DNA of 64,000 nt, taken from positions 37,459,643-37,523,642 of the forward strand of contig CM031610.1 of assembly GCA_018398815.1 (NCBI GenBank), written 5' to 3'. Positions 41,672 to 55,814 of the stretch are shown piece by piece; the first letter of the stretch is position 1, and each line of letters begins with the position of its first letter. A program made the translations under genes and the position numbers. The notes beneath the pieces were generated by a model. It did no database searches. It had not been told where the DNA came from and was given only the letters and a program-made list of their open reading frames with translations. Source of the DNA: Conus ventricosus (lineage: Eukaryota > Mollusca > Gastropoda > Neogastropoda > Conidae).

Positions 41672-44440
41672 GGCTGGCTTTCGTTTAGTCTCTCCAGCAT
41701 CTATGTGTCATTTTGGTGATGTGTTCCGCTGACAGTCTGTTTCTATTAGTCCAACATTGCGACGGTATTCCCAACCCCTGACCCTGCATCTCGTTACTTC
41801 CTCCTTTCCCCGTCCATTAGAATGATAGACTGTTGTTTGTGTCTGTTTTTCCGGTGACAAAATCATGTCACAAAAAATGTCTTTGGGTGGTGGGTTTTCT
41901 TGGTTTGTTTTAGGATGGTTTTGTTCTAGTGTTGAGAGGTGAAATTAGAATTAAGATTTTGTGCTGTTGTGAGTGCTGTTTGTTTAATTTTCAAATAGAG
42001 GTGAAGTGGGAAGCTTGTTTGCTATGATTGTCGTTCGAGTTCCTAGTGTCTTCTTGGCAAGTGATGTACACCAACTTTCAAACAGTTCAGAATTATAAAG
42101 GCAGCATCAGCTGGTTTGTAATGTCATCAATGATCAGGCTCTCACAGAGAGATCACCAGGAAAGATTGCAGTTTGTAAATGATACTTGTGACCTGACATG
42201 AGTCCATTGGTAGCTAGTTGATTCGGATGTATTTTGTTAGTTGTTAGTTTTTCTTTCCTTTTTTGTTCTTGATACAAGTCACTTGTTTGTCATTATGGGG
42301 TATTGGCATATAACCTCAACAAAAGGCAGAGGCAGTGTCCAGGGTTCCAGCGTAATCCTCAAAACCTGGAGGAGAGACTGATGACGCATGACTTTGCCCG
42401 CCTTGGCTTAAGGCTGTGTCAGGCCAACTGACATAGGCGAGAACACCAAGGCTGCATCAAAATGTTGTTATGCTCTGCATAGTTATGCGGGGATTGTCTT
42501 CAGTTGTGACAGTCTCAGTTGTATCAGTCTCCAAAATATCCCGAAGTCGGAGTGTGGCTGACCATGTGGCGGGGTAATAAAAAATGGTCACACACGTAAT
42601 GCTCTCATCCCCAGCTGATGCATTTGTACCATAGTGTTCAAGTACTTCGGTTGTTCGGATGATCCCTGGTGTCTTTTAGCCAGGGTACGACGACAACAAT
42701 AACAACGCATGCCTTCTGAAGATGTCAAGTCCACAGCGCAAGCCAGGGGCTAAGAACTGTAGACAAGAATCTGGTCATGTTTAGTGCAGCGATTGATAGA
42801 CATAGATCTGCAAGTCCCAAGAAAGACAAAAAACGCAGAATGAATATATACCATGAATAAAGAAAGGAATGATCTGAATAGGTTGTGTTATGTGGTAGCC
42901 AAGAATGTCAAAAGAGTGACTGGGCTTGAGAAATGTCTCGGGCATGGGGATGGGAACAGAACGAGGGTGGAAGAGTGGGTTATTCTATTGGTTGTATGAA
43001 CATAGAAAAGTGGTCAGTTACATGTATCCCTGTCAGGGTTTTTTTTCTTTTTTGCGTTGAACATTTTAACGATCATCGGTGGCTGGTTTTCTCTTTTCAT
43101 ACTGTCTAATTTGCATTCCATTTTATGTAGTTGGAGATATCCATCTGTGAACGGGTAATAGTTTGCATGAATGTGTTGCATTTTGTTGTATCATTTGAAC
43201 AAAATTAAATGGACTGCATTTTTTTTTTCCAAATGAGTGTACCAAATTTCAGTTCAGCCAATTGCCTGAGGGACCCAGTTAGACTAGTTTTGTTAACTGA
43301 CATTTTGGCGTGTTCGTTTTTGGGTAAAATGCTCTCCACTGCGCATACAAAATAGTAATGATGATTGCATTTGGAAACGTTCTGCTGTCCTGTGAATCAT
43401 TGGAGTTGTCCATATCTGCTCTATAGTCTTTTTTTTTTTCTTTTTCTTATTGCATCTTGATATTTGTTTCCAAACCAGTGTTATGCATCAATCACCTTTG
43501 AAGAGTGTCAGCTTCATATCGCTGATATCTGATGTCTCAAGCAGCTTCTTTGTAGACATTGTGTGTGGTGCTTGTGTTATTGCAGTCATGGGGACCTTTT
43601 GATAATAACAACCAAACATGCACAATATAAAAACAAATCATTTTTCAGCTGTCCAGGAGAATGGAATCAGGCATGCACTTGGATGTAAAGCACTCTAGTA
43701 GTCGGATGTAGATTACTACTGTCAAAGTCTTGCAGCTTTAGCACAGGGGTCCATGGCCAATTTTAAACAGAAACAAAATGATGCAATAAGTGAACAAAAG
43801 GAAAATCATGAGTTTAATAATTTTTTTTTGAATTTTCTTTGTAATGTAATATTTGGTGTGCATTGTCATTGTAACAGCCTGTAAATTGTCATGTTTTAGT
43901 CACTTCAGCCTGTTAAAGTCATAATTCATCCTTTTTGGAAAATCTTCAACCAAAAATTATTGCTGGGAAATCAAAATGGAAACAAAACAAAAAGGCTTTC
44001 TGCGCATTTATTTTTGCTGTAGGGGAGTTCTGCTGTTGATGTTACGTTGCAAACTTGTGCGTTGATCATATCTTAACCAATTTTTCTTTTTCTTCTTCCT
44101 GCATTTTCCCAAATAGGTTAGTCTTACAACAGTATTGCATGAATGTATGCAGAAATCAACATGCATGCTGAACCTTGCTGTAGCATTTTTGGATGACAGT
44201 GCCGAAGACTTGATCCGTATGAAAAGGTGTAATTATTAGTATTATGATTTATTTTATTTTATTTTTTTTTTTATCTTAACAAGATCTTCCTCCCAATAAA
44301 ACCTATCTTTTAAGATTCCAGTTCTCAAGGATTGACGGTTGTTCTTGAGAAGGTTGAGTGCTTGTATGGTTCCAGAAATGCATGTTTTATATGCAAACAA
44401 CTTTGATCATGGCTAATAAAAATTAAAATGTGTGTGGTGA
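41672..44440 (+). other. PDXK: PDXK 3' UTR and candidate poly(A) sites
   Basis: No further open frame follows the stop. AATAAA signals occur on + at 42856-42861, 44295-44300 and 44415-44420; the last two are followed by T/G-rich DNA. The transcript end cannot be fixed without RNA evidence, so the 3' UTR may be about 1.2 or 2.7 kb. Confidence 0.5.
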
Positions 44441-44655
44441 ATAGTTATTCCTGATGGATTTGAGAAGAGAGTCTGTAACGACTGAATGAGCGCCAGTAGG
44501 CTGTTCTTCGGCCGGCTCTCCCTGGGTAGGCAGCCTGTTGAGTGAGTGAGGTAGTGTGTTTATTGTGTATGCCTGGACTCCTTTTGTGTGTATATACACA
44601 GTGAAGATCAGACATACACTCAGAGAAGATCAGATCACATAGTCCGTCTTAAAAT

Positions 44656-44850
44656 TCTGTAGGCCATAATGTCTGTGTTAACATCTTGTAGGCTTTAATG
44701 TCTGTGTTAATGTTTCTTAGGCCATGATGTCTGTGTTAACATTTTGTAGGCTATAATGTCTGTGTTAACATTTTGCAGGCTATACAGCCTGTGTTAACGT
44801 TTCGAAGGCTACTATATCTGTTTTAGCATTTTGTAGGCTATGTCAGATAC
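44656..44850. repeat. 29-bp minisatellite, about seven copies
   Basis: TTTTGTAGGCTATAATGTCT + GTGTTAACA repeats every 29 bp (TCTGTGTT at 44672, 44701, 44730 and 44759). It is unrelated in sequence to the 2836-7453 array. Confidence 0.9.
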
Positions 44851-47800
44851 ATCAAGCTTGTACAAGAAATGAAGAATGCTTGGAGAGGAGGTTTGATCGA
44901 TGAAACATTTCCAGTGAAATCATGTGTTTACTTTAATATATACTGAAAACAGCAAGACCAACACGTTTATGTGTGACTATGTATGCGACAGCAGTATCAA
45001 GCTTGTTATGCGTGACTATGGATATTAATCTGTTGCAGCAGCCTAACATTAAATTGAGGTAGCTCTGGAGCTTGGTTGAAGGTAACCAGTAACACAGTTA
45101 GTGTGGAATGAATGTGCCATGTTTGTGTTTGTTAATTTGTGAAGTAATGTCCACAGACATCAAAGATTGTCCAAGCTTTCACATGGTCATCTGCTTCCAT
45201 TTTCATTAGACACAGACGTAGTTTGATGGTCACATAATGTTTTGATGTGAAAAATTAATGGCTAATTACTGTTTACAAGTCATAGATATTACAAAGAAAT
45301 ATAATGACTTTCCACTATTTTTGTCTGTGTGTTTATGTTCTTTTTGTTCAATTGTTGTTGTTGTTTTTTTTCCCCAAATGTATATGATTTATATCTAATC
45401 CAGTCAGCGCATTATGCAGAGATTTCACTATATTATTCACACTGAACAGTCTGTGCACAAAAAATAAGTATAATTGTGTGCAGAGAGAAATCTCTTCAAC
45501 TCTTATGCGTACTTGTAACTGTGAGTGCCAAGAAATTAAACAAGTGAGGAATTTGCCTATTGCAGTCATTGCCATGTGTGTCTTATCACTGTAACTAATC
45601 CCAAACGGAGTGAGTGAAGTAGTTCAGAAGCATAAACCGGCATTGTGCTATCCTTTGTTCAGTGGTGTACCTCACTTTGTGTCGATCAATTTTTTGTTTT
45701 CTAATTAATCGGTGGGTATTTCAAGGCCATAGCACTTTTGTGATGAAGTGGGAGACAATTGGGTGGGTGGTAAGGGAGGGTGCTTTGAGAGTGGAGGGAA
45801 AGCTGATTGAAGAAGGCATGCACAGGGCAAGATGTAGTCAAAGGAAGACCGTCTTCCTTGTGTCACAAATGCATTTTAGCACCGAGACGTTCCAAATGTT
45901 CAATGTCATTTTGATCTGTGTAATCTCTATTGTCTGTTTTTTTTTAGAAGCTTCCTTATCAGACTTCACCCATATTTATGGATGAAATTAGATATTGCTT
46001 TATCCCATCACAAAGGCAAATTAATGGCATTTGGTATTTGGTGAATGTGGTTGAAAAAACAAGTAAGGCTGTGTAATGTGCTTCTTTCATGTGAATGACA
46101 AATTTGTACTTTGCTACATTTGGCAAGATATATTTACACATGTTCAATCTTTCTCTACGTTTAGTAAGATATTTATTTATAGTAGCTCCTCTGGTTAATT
46201 CAGAAATTGCATTATTTTGACTGATCTCAATGAAATGTGGGTTATTATTTGTTGCAATATTTTATGAATATCATTTAACATATCTTTATCAATACATCAA
46301 GCAATAATTGTAACTGATGCCGGTTTTAAGGAAAATCAAATGTTGATTTCAGTACGTTGAAAATTTTTGCTGGAAACCTAAATTGCCTAGTTAATATCTC
46401 TACTATTTGGTGACATCTGTGTGCTGAAAATGGCTGGATATGTTATAGAAGTATTATCAATCTGTGAAGTTTTGGTCTGCAGAGTGTGTAATTGCTGAAG
46501 TAAATCCAATGTTAAAGTTTACCATGGACACACACACACACACATGCACACACAATCACACACACATGCAGACAACCAAAAGTGAGTGGTTATGTAGACC
46601 CACTTGTGTTTTACCTACAAGTCAAAAAATGGACGTGAATGTCAGTTGACAACAATCTGCATGGAGTATCTGTTTCATCACTTTGTTACTATGTACTGTA
46701 CAAGTGCTGGTGTGTCAGTTTGTTGATATAGTATACACTGTGATATTACTGTTCTTGACATGATGATCAAACTCCATGTTCTTTTTTTAAGTGATGGCTG
46801 CATAGTAAATAACCTTATCTCTTTTTGATTGATCGTTTAAAAATCATAGAAACAAAAGATCGACTTTGACTGCAAATGAAGTAATGATCTGATATTTGAC
46901 ATAGGATCAGACCTGGAGTCTGAGGTGTGCATGGATTATCTGATATTTGATATAGGATTAGACTTGGAGTCTGAGGTATGCAAGTCCATGCAGATCATCT
47001 TGTCTGTCATTGAATACAGAGGACAAGTTACAAATGTTACAGTGTCATGTAGCTCATTTGTTTGGGTAGATTTACACAGGAGACATGCTAGTTGTTTGAT
47101 CTGAAGGAATAAAGAGATAATGTGTGAAACCAGGAATGCATACACGATACAAGTATCCAAAGTGTCCGTGTATGCTCTGTGCGTGCGTGCGTGCGTGTGT
47201 GTTCTCATCGGTCTTAAACAAAAATATAGTTTTTGTTAGTCCAGTTTTGTTTGAATTATCACGATTTCATAGGAGTATAAACAATCTTCAATATTTCATT
47301 TTAAATGAAGTTGACACATCCAATGAAGGAATGACAAACAAACGAACAATTGTATATCTGGAAAATTTAGGAAAATGTAAACTAAGATATCAGCAAAAGC
47401 ATACACAAACAATCATTATTTTTTTGTTGACTTTTTTCTTTAATAGAGTGAGAGGTTGTTGACCGTATAAACTTGTGACTCACAGGTGAAACCATGAACA
47501 AGAAGTATACCTTGATGTGCCAATGCATACGATGATTGTAATGGTGCAACAAAGAACATCAGTTTGCTATAAACCATCATTTGAAGCTCTTTGAAAACGA
47601 AAACAAAACCAAATCAAGGGATTATACCAATTTCACCAGCGGGATTCTTGTACTGTACAAAACACTGCGAGTAAAATGGCGGCAGGCACATTCATATTGT
47701 CAAAATGTTTTGTGGTGATTTGTTACTCTGATAAGTCAGCTGGGCTGCTTTCATACCTCTTCCTTGTTTGCTCACTCACTCTCTTTGTTTCAGGATAACC

Positions 47801-49194
47801 TAAGTATGTTCATGTTAAACATCCTTAACCACCAAAGGAAACATGGCAGAACTGAGATGGAAATAAACATCCTCAGAGAATGGGGAGAGAGGACCTGTCA
47901 ACTATCAAACACAACGCTGACACCATCTGGACACTAGCATGTTAGGATGGGCTGCAAAGATGCCACTTTAAGATGCCACTTTTTGATCGAGCACCAATTG
48001 GATTTGAAATAGCGTTTGACTGCAAACATGGTGCTCTGCCACTAAGCTAAACACAGAATGTGTGTAATATGACTGTATTTAAGTGCGTAGAGATATGCAT
48101 ACTACTTTGTGGAGTGCAAGAATATACTATAATATAAAAGTGATACATCTGTCTAACTATATCTCTCTACCAGTATGTATGCCTATGCTGTCAGTGATTA
48201 TTATTATTTTTTTTAATTTATTACTTTGAACACTGTCGACACGCTAGTTATTCTGAAGTCACACTAATCCTCACGTAACCATGTGACATTAGTATAACAA
48301 TGAGTATAAAATTCTCTCACTGCCTTTCTCTGTCTTCCCCTACCTCCTCCTCCCTCCCCCTCCCCAACCACCTTTTCCCACCCCCTCCCCTCTAAAGAAA
48401 GCGAGACAGAAATGTACACAGATTTACACATTTTGATCATTGGTGGTGGTTCAGACAATCAGTACAACTAAAACACGATCATAAACACGATCATACACAC
48501 GATCATACACAGATCTGAATTGGTAGCATCCTTGTACATACAAATGAGACGGAAAAAAAATGACAATACTAAAGCAACATACTGACCCACAGTGCCACTC
48601 TTGTCTTAATGCATGGATATTGGGGCCAAAAATCAGGTAAGCAAATACAGGGCTATTAAAAAATCGCATGTTTAAAAAAAAAAATTCCCCAGAAATCCTT
48701 TTTGCCTTGCTATTTGGTTGCACAGGAAATGGAAATAAGTGGCCCAAGACTGCATTCCGACTTCGATGTGAGAACAACCTGAAAAGTCTCGTTCTGATTG
48801 GCTTAATCTTATCCACCGAGTGTGTTGTAAATGGGACACAATCCATATAATATTTTCGACAAATGAAAATTACATTACGAAGAGTAAGGAAATAAAATCC
48901 AAACAAGTGTAAAAGGTCTAATATTTTCACCACGGTTTATTAAAACTAAAAGGCTTCCCTAAGGAAAACAACACACAGTAAAAAAGGTTTCACACTGGGA
49001 AACTTCAGCAAATACTAAAATCAGTGAAAACAAATAAGGCAAAAAATGTGTGGCTGCTGGCAAAGGGTTTGAACACTGTTTATTGCCCTTGTGGAGATCA
49101 TGGAGCCGTCTTTCAGAATAAACCATTCCTAGCCTTTTGAAAATTCTGTGCTTGTGATTTCTTCTTTTCTTTCACATTCCTCGACAATGGTTTG
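44851..49194. other. Intergenic, no gene recognised
   Basis: AT-rich DNA with no supported coding sequence on either strand. The longer frames (45662-45985, 47124-47462 and the - frame 48451-48933) have no recognisable domain, homology or splice context. Short AC stretches occur near 46528-46565. Confidence 0.6.
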
Positions 49195-49500
49195 TAAAAA
49201 AAAAAGCATGTTTCTTCACTGGCATCCATTGTATATTGGTCTTCAAAACAATACTTTTCCTTAATACAGTTTACAACATGCAAGGTTTTGACACTGGCTT
49301 AAAAAAAAATCTTTCTGCATGGTCATCAACTGTGTATCTCACTATCTGTCTTCGAAACAATGCTTTTTCCCTAGTGCAATTTATGGCATAAAAGATTTTG
49401 ACTCTGGCTTAAAAAAGTATCTTTCTTTACCGTTATCCATTGTATATCTGTCTTTGAAACTATACTTTTTTTCTTAGTTTCAACATACAAGATTTTGTTG
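49195..49500. repeat. 110-bp tandem repeat, about 2.7 copies
   Basis: CTGGCTTAAAAAA...TCTTTCT...CAATACTTTTTCC recurs with CTGGCTT at 49294 and 49404 (110 bp), and a third partial copy. Confidence 0.8.
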
Positions 49501-49849
49501 TTCTTGTTTTGATTTTGGAGATTAGGCTGCGAAAACATTGTCAAAAAAAAAAAAGAAAAGACACTACTGTCCACACTGCAGTGCCCGTATTTTCAAGTCT
49601 CTGGAATGCATATTACCAAATTTTTTACCCCCCCACCCCCCCCCCCCGATTTTTTTCTTCTTTTTAAGTAGAATGAAAAATTAAGCTGAACGACTGGCTC
49701 TGTCAGTATGGCCTAGTCTTATCTTTGGGATGTAAGACTTGCTATCATATCTATGTGAATGTATGTCTATCTATCTAATTATGTATGTATAGTGTGTGTG
49801 TGTGTAAAAGAATAAGAGTAGTGATAAACTCCAAGCTTTTTTGCCTTTA

Positions 49850-51090
49850 CATTCATGGGACAAAAGTTTGTCCTCTCTTGGCACTTCCGGCGCTGACTAC
49901 CTACAGGCACCTGTTGCTGAAAACTTATTATTCTTACCTTTAGGCTGGACTTAAGTTGCTAGTACTTGGTAATCTGGCCCTTCCGACTCAAAACATGCTG
50001 ACAGCGTCTCGGTAGAGTTGTAGAAGGAATGGAGGTAGGCAACAATCAGTTGGACTGGACTTTGAGTGGGCCAGAAAAACACTGGAACTATGTGCTGTCG
50101 CTTCCAGGTCTGGGTAAGAGCCGAGCGGTGAACAGAGGCGTTGTCTTCTTGCAGGTACGAACGTTTGTTTGGGCATGTGGTCGGCAACAAACGCCAGAAA
50201 GTTGTTTTCCAGCACATCAGTGTAATTCTGACTGTTCATACTGCCTTCCACAAACACCAGTGGTCTAACTCTATCATACGAAATGCGTCCCCACACCATC
50301 AATTTCAATGTAGTCTTCGGGCCTAGATGGACGCTGCACAGAGAAAGCATTGACCACTTCTCTTCGACTTCCATTGGGTTTGATCACAATGGTCATTTCG
50401 TCACTGAAAAAAATAAACTTTTTCCACTGACCGTTCACAGTCCAGTGAAGTTTACTCCTACAGTACTGCAGCCGCTTCTTTCTGCTCACTTCCTTGATGA
50501 CTAGTTTCTTGACTGGGGATGCTTTGAACAGCCAAGCCCACGCAGATTTCGCTTGATCGTCTTTTGGCTGACTTCAAAGGAGGTTGATGCACGGAATTCG
50601 GCCGAAGTGTCAGGAACTGTGGCAGATCTGCGCCGTTTTACGATCTTTGACAGTGCAGACACGCACCTGTTTCAGTGTTTGTGAATCCTCTGGGCCAACC
50701 ACTCCTAGGTTTATTTTCTATTGTTTTTCTGTCACAATAGCGCTTGTAAACTTTCCCGACGGTTGACCTGTTCAGGTTCAACACATCTGCCACCTCATAC
50801 ACCCGAAGCCCCTAGTCTATCAACGACACAATGTATTTTTTTGTCTCCTCTGTGTGCTGTTTGTTTGCCGATGCCATGCCAGATCTAGGCCCTAACAGGA
50901 AACCGCAAACACCAAACGACAGTTCAACGATTTTCTTCACACAAAAGAGTACACTTGTGAAAATGACGTCAGCGGTTTTTGGTACACAAACATGTCACCA
51001 ACGCTGAAATATTGGCGAGACAATCTGATGGAAACAACCACTTCAAATCTGTCCGCCATTAGAGGGGACAGACTTTTGTCCCTTTACCTG
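49850..51090 (-). mobile_element. Second Tc1-like transposon, TA duplication
   Basis: Left end CATTCATGGGACAAAAGTTT and inverted right end CAGGTAAAGGGACAAAAGTC share GGGACAAAAGT-TGTCC, with TA on both sides (49848-49849 and 51091-51092). It is a different family from the element at 4144. It carries one broken transposase gene on -. Confidence 0.88.
49951..50877 (-). pseudogene. Tc1-like transposase, multiply disrupted
   Basis: ATG 50877-50875 starts MASANKQHTEETKKYIVSLI, with an in-frame TAG soon after. The frame then continues VYEVADVLNLNRSTVGKVYK, the DNA-binding helix-turn-helix. Downstream pieces in changing frames include KFIFFSDEM (first catalytic D, codon 50402-50400), WGRISYDRVRPLVFVEG and YLQEDNASVHRSA (second D). 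The region for the third acidic residue reads SPVQLIVAYL and does not retain the usual SPD-N-IE, so catalysis is lost. No product is expected. Confidence 0.88.
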
Positions 51091-51092
51091 TA

Positions 51093-51245
51093 GTTCGGCT
51101 TCATTAGGGAGGGTGAACAGGTGTGAAGTGGGAAATGTTGGAGGTGCGGATTTTATCACTTATCTTGATCGTATTTACTGTCTACTTCCTGCGCTCCAGG
51201 AACCGTGTTCAGCAACTTACATTAGCAACTACAGGTCGTGTATTC

Positions 51246-51280
<35 letters not shown>

Positions 51281-51338
51281 AATAATCAAGTTGTGGGAGA
51301 AAACAAGTGGAGGCTAACAATTCTTCCATTATTATATT

Positions 51339-51377
<39 letters not shown>

Positions 51378-51380
51378 ATA

Positions 51381-51414
<34 letters not shown>

Positions 51415-52339
51415 CGGGTATAAATAGCTCTGTCATCTTTATTCCTTTTTTTTAAAATCCTTTTTATTTTTATTTTGTTTTACAGGCCAGGCAGTTTGAA
51501 GCAAAGATGTGGATACAGCTTAGATTTTGTCCATTTCGGGGCGACAGCCTTAAAAGAGCGTAATGTGGTCAGCTTCTTCTTCCTCTTCTCCCCTTAACTG
51601 AAGAACACTTCACTTGCAGGGTTCGTACTGTCCTTCAAGGTTTGAAAAAGTCCAGAGAAACTGAGGTACCCCTTTTAAGGCCTTCAAAGTCTGTAAGAAC
51701 TGCCTTGGTATCGTAAAAGTGTGTAAATTTGATGTTACCTACAACGAAAAGTAGTTGCTGCAAATGCTTTCCCTGTTCGTTCTATATTGTTCTCAGTCCA
51801 TCTTTTTTCCTTTCTCTGTCCCTTCCATCTCCCTGTTTTAACAGGTCCCTGGAGGACTGTCTGAGCAAGACCAGTGGATCTTTTACCATGGTTTTACCGA
51901 CGAAATCTTCTCCTCTATACAGATGTCAGTTGATCTTCATAATACAGATGTCAGTTGATCTTCATAAGGTCTGATGTGATGCTTGATAGTTTGACACACT
52001 TGCTCTAGGTGATAGGGTCAGTGCGTCTCATGATGAGTATCTTGTGGTAAAAATATCTCCTTTCCATGGCTGGGATTCTTTCTTTGGCTGGGCTACAATA
52101 AAACTGAATTGAACTTTTCCTCATGATTCTCAAATTTATCATTCATTATTGTTTTATTTTTTTATCTCACTTTTTTCTTTACTGTTCTTCACTGCGTTTG
52201 AGCTCCACTGATATGCTTTTGTACTTGAAAAAGTCTTTTTACTTCTTTTCATAACATGCCACCCCCAGAACTATCTTCATTACTCTCTTTGCTAGAAAGT
52301 TCCCTATCCACTTAATGACCGGTCCCGGATCCAAAATAC
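51093..52339. other. Intergenic, microsatellites
   Basis: (TG)n tracts at 51248-51276, 51339-51374 and 51384-51411, and a 26-bp duplication (ATACAGATGTCAGTTGATCT...) at 51916-51967. No gene is supported. Confidence 0.65.
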
Positions 52340-53200
52340 GCTGCAGTTTGTTGAAGAGCTTAGAAAGCGGAATTGTGTCGAATAAATCAAGAATACATCA
52401 GTCTGGAACCCTGTTTCATTGGACATGAGAAGATCTTGCATGGTGGTGAGCAGATGAGACTCTCAGGGGTATCCAGATCTGAAGCCGTGATTCTTGTCAG
52501 TGAAGGTGTATTTCTCCAGGTGTCCATTAAGGCGATGGTGGATGATAATATTATGTTCTAGCAGTATGCAGGCTACAGGGAACAAAGAGATGGGTCGACA
52601 GTTCACTACTTGACTCCTGTCTCAGTCACTCATTCATAGGGCTGCCTGTTTCTAAGAAGCAACTGAAAATGCCAGGGGCAAGGCCAGAATTTGCTAAGTC
52701 CTTCAAAACTTTGCTGGAAATGCCGTCTGGTCTGATGGCCTTGCAAGGCATTCAAGTTCCGCAGTTAAGAGACTCCCTCACAGGTCATCCATACTGGCGA
52801 ATGATAGGCCTTTGATCTTGCATGGTGGTGAGCTATCGTCCTGGGTGAAGGCGACTTGAACTGATTGAGCAGAGTCCTTCATTTTGTGCTGCGCTTGCTG
52901 CATAGAGTGGGACCAGCCTTCAGGGGTTCTGCTCCGGGGCTATCTTGGTGTCGCGCCTTGACGTCACTCCGAAAGGGCTTACTATAGTTGTTTTTTTTTC
53001 ATGCCATCTTCAATGATGAAGTTGACGAATTCTTGTTCGGCCTTGTCATGGCCCAACTGCATGCTCTCTAACAAAAGTTGTATTAGGACCAAATGTTGAA
53101 TTTCTTGGCCTTCTTGTACAATCTCTTTTTCTTCCGCACGTTCAATTTCTTCTTCAGTCTCTTTTTCTTACTCCGACAGTGCCTCTTTTGGCAATTTTGC
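52340..53200 (-). mobile_element. Degraded LINE reverse transcriptase fragment
   Basis: In several - frames with stops, the order of RT motifs is kept: FTQDDSSPPC...GLSFASMDDL (linker to RT), CKAIRPDGISSKVLKDLANS (RT motif 1), NCRPISLFPVACILLEHNII (motif 2a), YTFTDKNHGFRSGYP and SHLLTTMQDLL. This is a CR1/Jockey-type RT start, heavily decayed. It lacks ends, so orientation (-) is the only certain point. Confidence 0.75.
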
Positions 53201-55466
53201 GTTCACAGACGTCAACATCGAATCATTAGTGGACATTCACCCTACACACAACTCTAGCAAATGACTGACAAAGCACTTATTGTTGGTCAATAGGGGCTAG
53301 AGGGTAGGAGGCGGGATGTTGGTAGGTGGTGTCCTCAGTGTGTTTGATCAGTACAAACACCACCGAAGTGACTCAGTCAGGAACTGTCTCCTGTGCTGGG
53401 TTGGCGCACGCTTGATGTTGATGGTCACTGGTGGATTGCCGGTCCTGGGGCTGCAAGAGGATAGACGTGGGGTGTGACTATATGCGGAGGAACCGAAATG
53501 GAAAGCATGGGAGTAGCGTCACCGGGAAGGGGAATGGATTGAAAGAAGAAGAAACAAGACAGCTGATCCTGAAAACAATGTTTCATCAATTTCCCTCTCT
53601 CCCTCACTCTCTTTCTCTTTCGAGATTTCGCTTGGGATTATCCGATTTAAGAATTAATAACAGCTATGACGAACAGCAACAAAAACTCTCCATTTTGTAA
53701 TAGAATTGAAAACGAATTTCATTTTGTGTTTCAATGTCTAAGTACTCATGTTTGCGAGAAAAATATTTATCAAGATTCTATTCCTATCCAAATGGCGATT
53801 GTTAAGCTTATGTGATGCAATCAGAAAACATGCTGATCCTTTGAAATTTGGCAATGTATATCTTTTATGCACTGAAAACTAGACATGAACTTATGAACGG
53901 AAACTAAATATATGAATGTCTTATAAGCTTACGATTGGTTTCAAACGCAAGCAAAAACATTTTTATCTTGGTTTGTTTCCTTGAATAATTCCCTCTTGTA
54001 ATTGTTTGCTTGTGTATTTCTGAAAACAAGTTACTTCCTTTTGTTGATGACCCGTACTCATTTTCATCCATTCTCAGCAAACGTGTACCCACTGTATACA
54101 GGTCGGTGGCCTTACAATTACAAATTTTAGAGTTCTCTCTCTCTCTGTTACATGCACAAATGTTCTTTTAAAGTCTAGTCTGAGAGCGGTTGTGTGGCAG
54201 AGTGTATGTCCCTGACTTTTCTGGATATCTAAACATTTTAACTTTCAAAAACTCTTTTCACATTTTAAGTGATGCCCTTAAAATCTAAATCTTTACATTT
54301 TAAAATGATTTTTTTTCTAATGGCAAGAAATGACGAATGCACATGTAGCATCACTCAAGTTTTCAGTTTCACCCATACACTTGTTATATTAAGTTATCCT
54401 TTGTGTTTGTGGTACTTTTCTAATTATCATTCTTGGAGGTGGGTGTATGTGAAACTCACTGTCCTCTCAGCTTCTTCACAGTTTGTTTAGGATAGCCTGT
54501 TTACAAACAATTAACACGTGTGCTTTCATCATGTGTGCACACTGAAAACTCAGATAACAAGGGAAAAACGTGCAGTGTCGCACATGTTTACACCTCAGCC
54601 TTCTGGGTATAAAATGTAATCATGTGAAGAAGACAAACATCGAGAAGACTAATGATACCAACAGATGGTATTCTCTTCAGTTGCCAGTTTGTTCAGCATT
54701 TTGCAGGTGTCAATCTGTTATAAATAAACAGGAACGATGGCAGCAATTTTCCCAGTGATTAAAATGAAAATGTACCCCGAACATTTAGCTAACAAAAAAC
54801 AAAAAAGCACACAAAAAACATGGGAGGATAAAAAAAACACTTGCCTATTATCAGATAGGACCAGTTTTGTAGATGAGCGAGTAAAATTCTCATTTCTCGT
54901 CGCCCACATAGCAATTTGAAACATCAAAGAAAAAAAACACCCAAACTTCTTGCCACATGAGTGAAATGCAAAAAGTGTAGCAGAGCAAGCAGTTCTGCAT
55001 CATCTGCTCCATTTGAGTTGTCTCCCGCACCGTCTACAGAAGACACAGTCATTGGAAATTTACTTGGTTGGTTCTGTGTATCACGTAAGTCACTTTGCAC
55101 CTTTGTTTGTGTGTATTTATACACATTTTGGCTCATTTTCAGTAACAGCTGCAGCTTGCTTCTATCTTCAGCGAAGAAATGACGATCAGCATGATGAACT
55201 AGAGTGCCAGCAATGCTACAGCCTTTTCCTTCCTTCTGAGAGAAAATGACAATCTGCACGGAACAGCGGGCAGTCAACTGGGAAAATTCCACCTCCATAG
55301 TTACGAGAGAAACTGGCATCGATGAAGATAATGACACTGATAATGAAATGGGACTATACACATCTAATCATTGAATTACACCTCCGAGCAAATATCATCT
55401 CCATTGATTTGGATGCAAACAAAATTACTTGGTCACTTAAACCTCTTCTCCTCTTCTCAAAGTCAG

Positions 55467-55524
<58 letters not shown>

Positions 55525-55762
55525 CATATAACTATTAGTCCGAATGACTGCTGGAGTCCTGGTGCTTTTGATACTCTCTGCCCCCTGTCTCCCTACTTCC
55601 CTAAACCTCACCAACCCACCAAAACAAAACATTTAAAGACACAGATAAAAGAATCACCCCAAACTCTTCTCAAAAACAATTACACACTTTCCAAATGAAT
55701 GTACACGCCACGCGCGCGCGCGCACACACACACACACGCGCGCGCACTCATACGCATGCGCG

Positions 55763-55814
<52 letters not shown>

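Noticed and set aside
48451..48933. 160-residue - frame
   Set aside because: Low-complexity ends, no recognisable domain and AT-rich background; judged a chance frame.
54924..55361. 145-residue - frame and a + segment with a Cys pair (ECQQCYSLFLPSE)
   Set aside because: Neither strand shows a complete domain, and stops follow quickly; possibly transposon debris but too weak to call.
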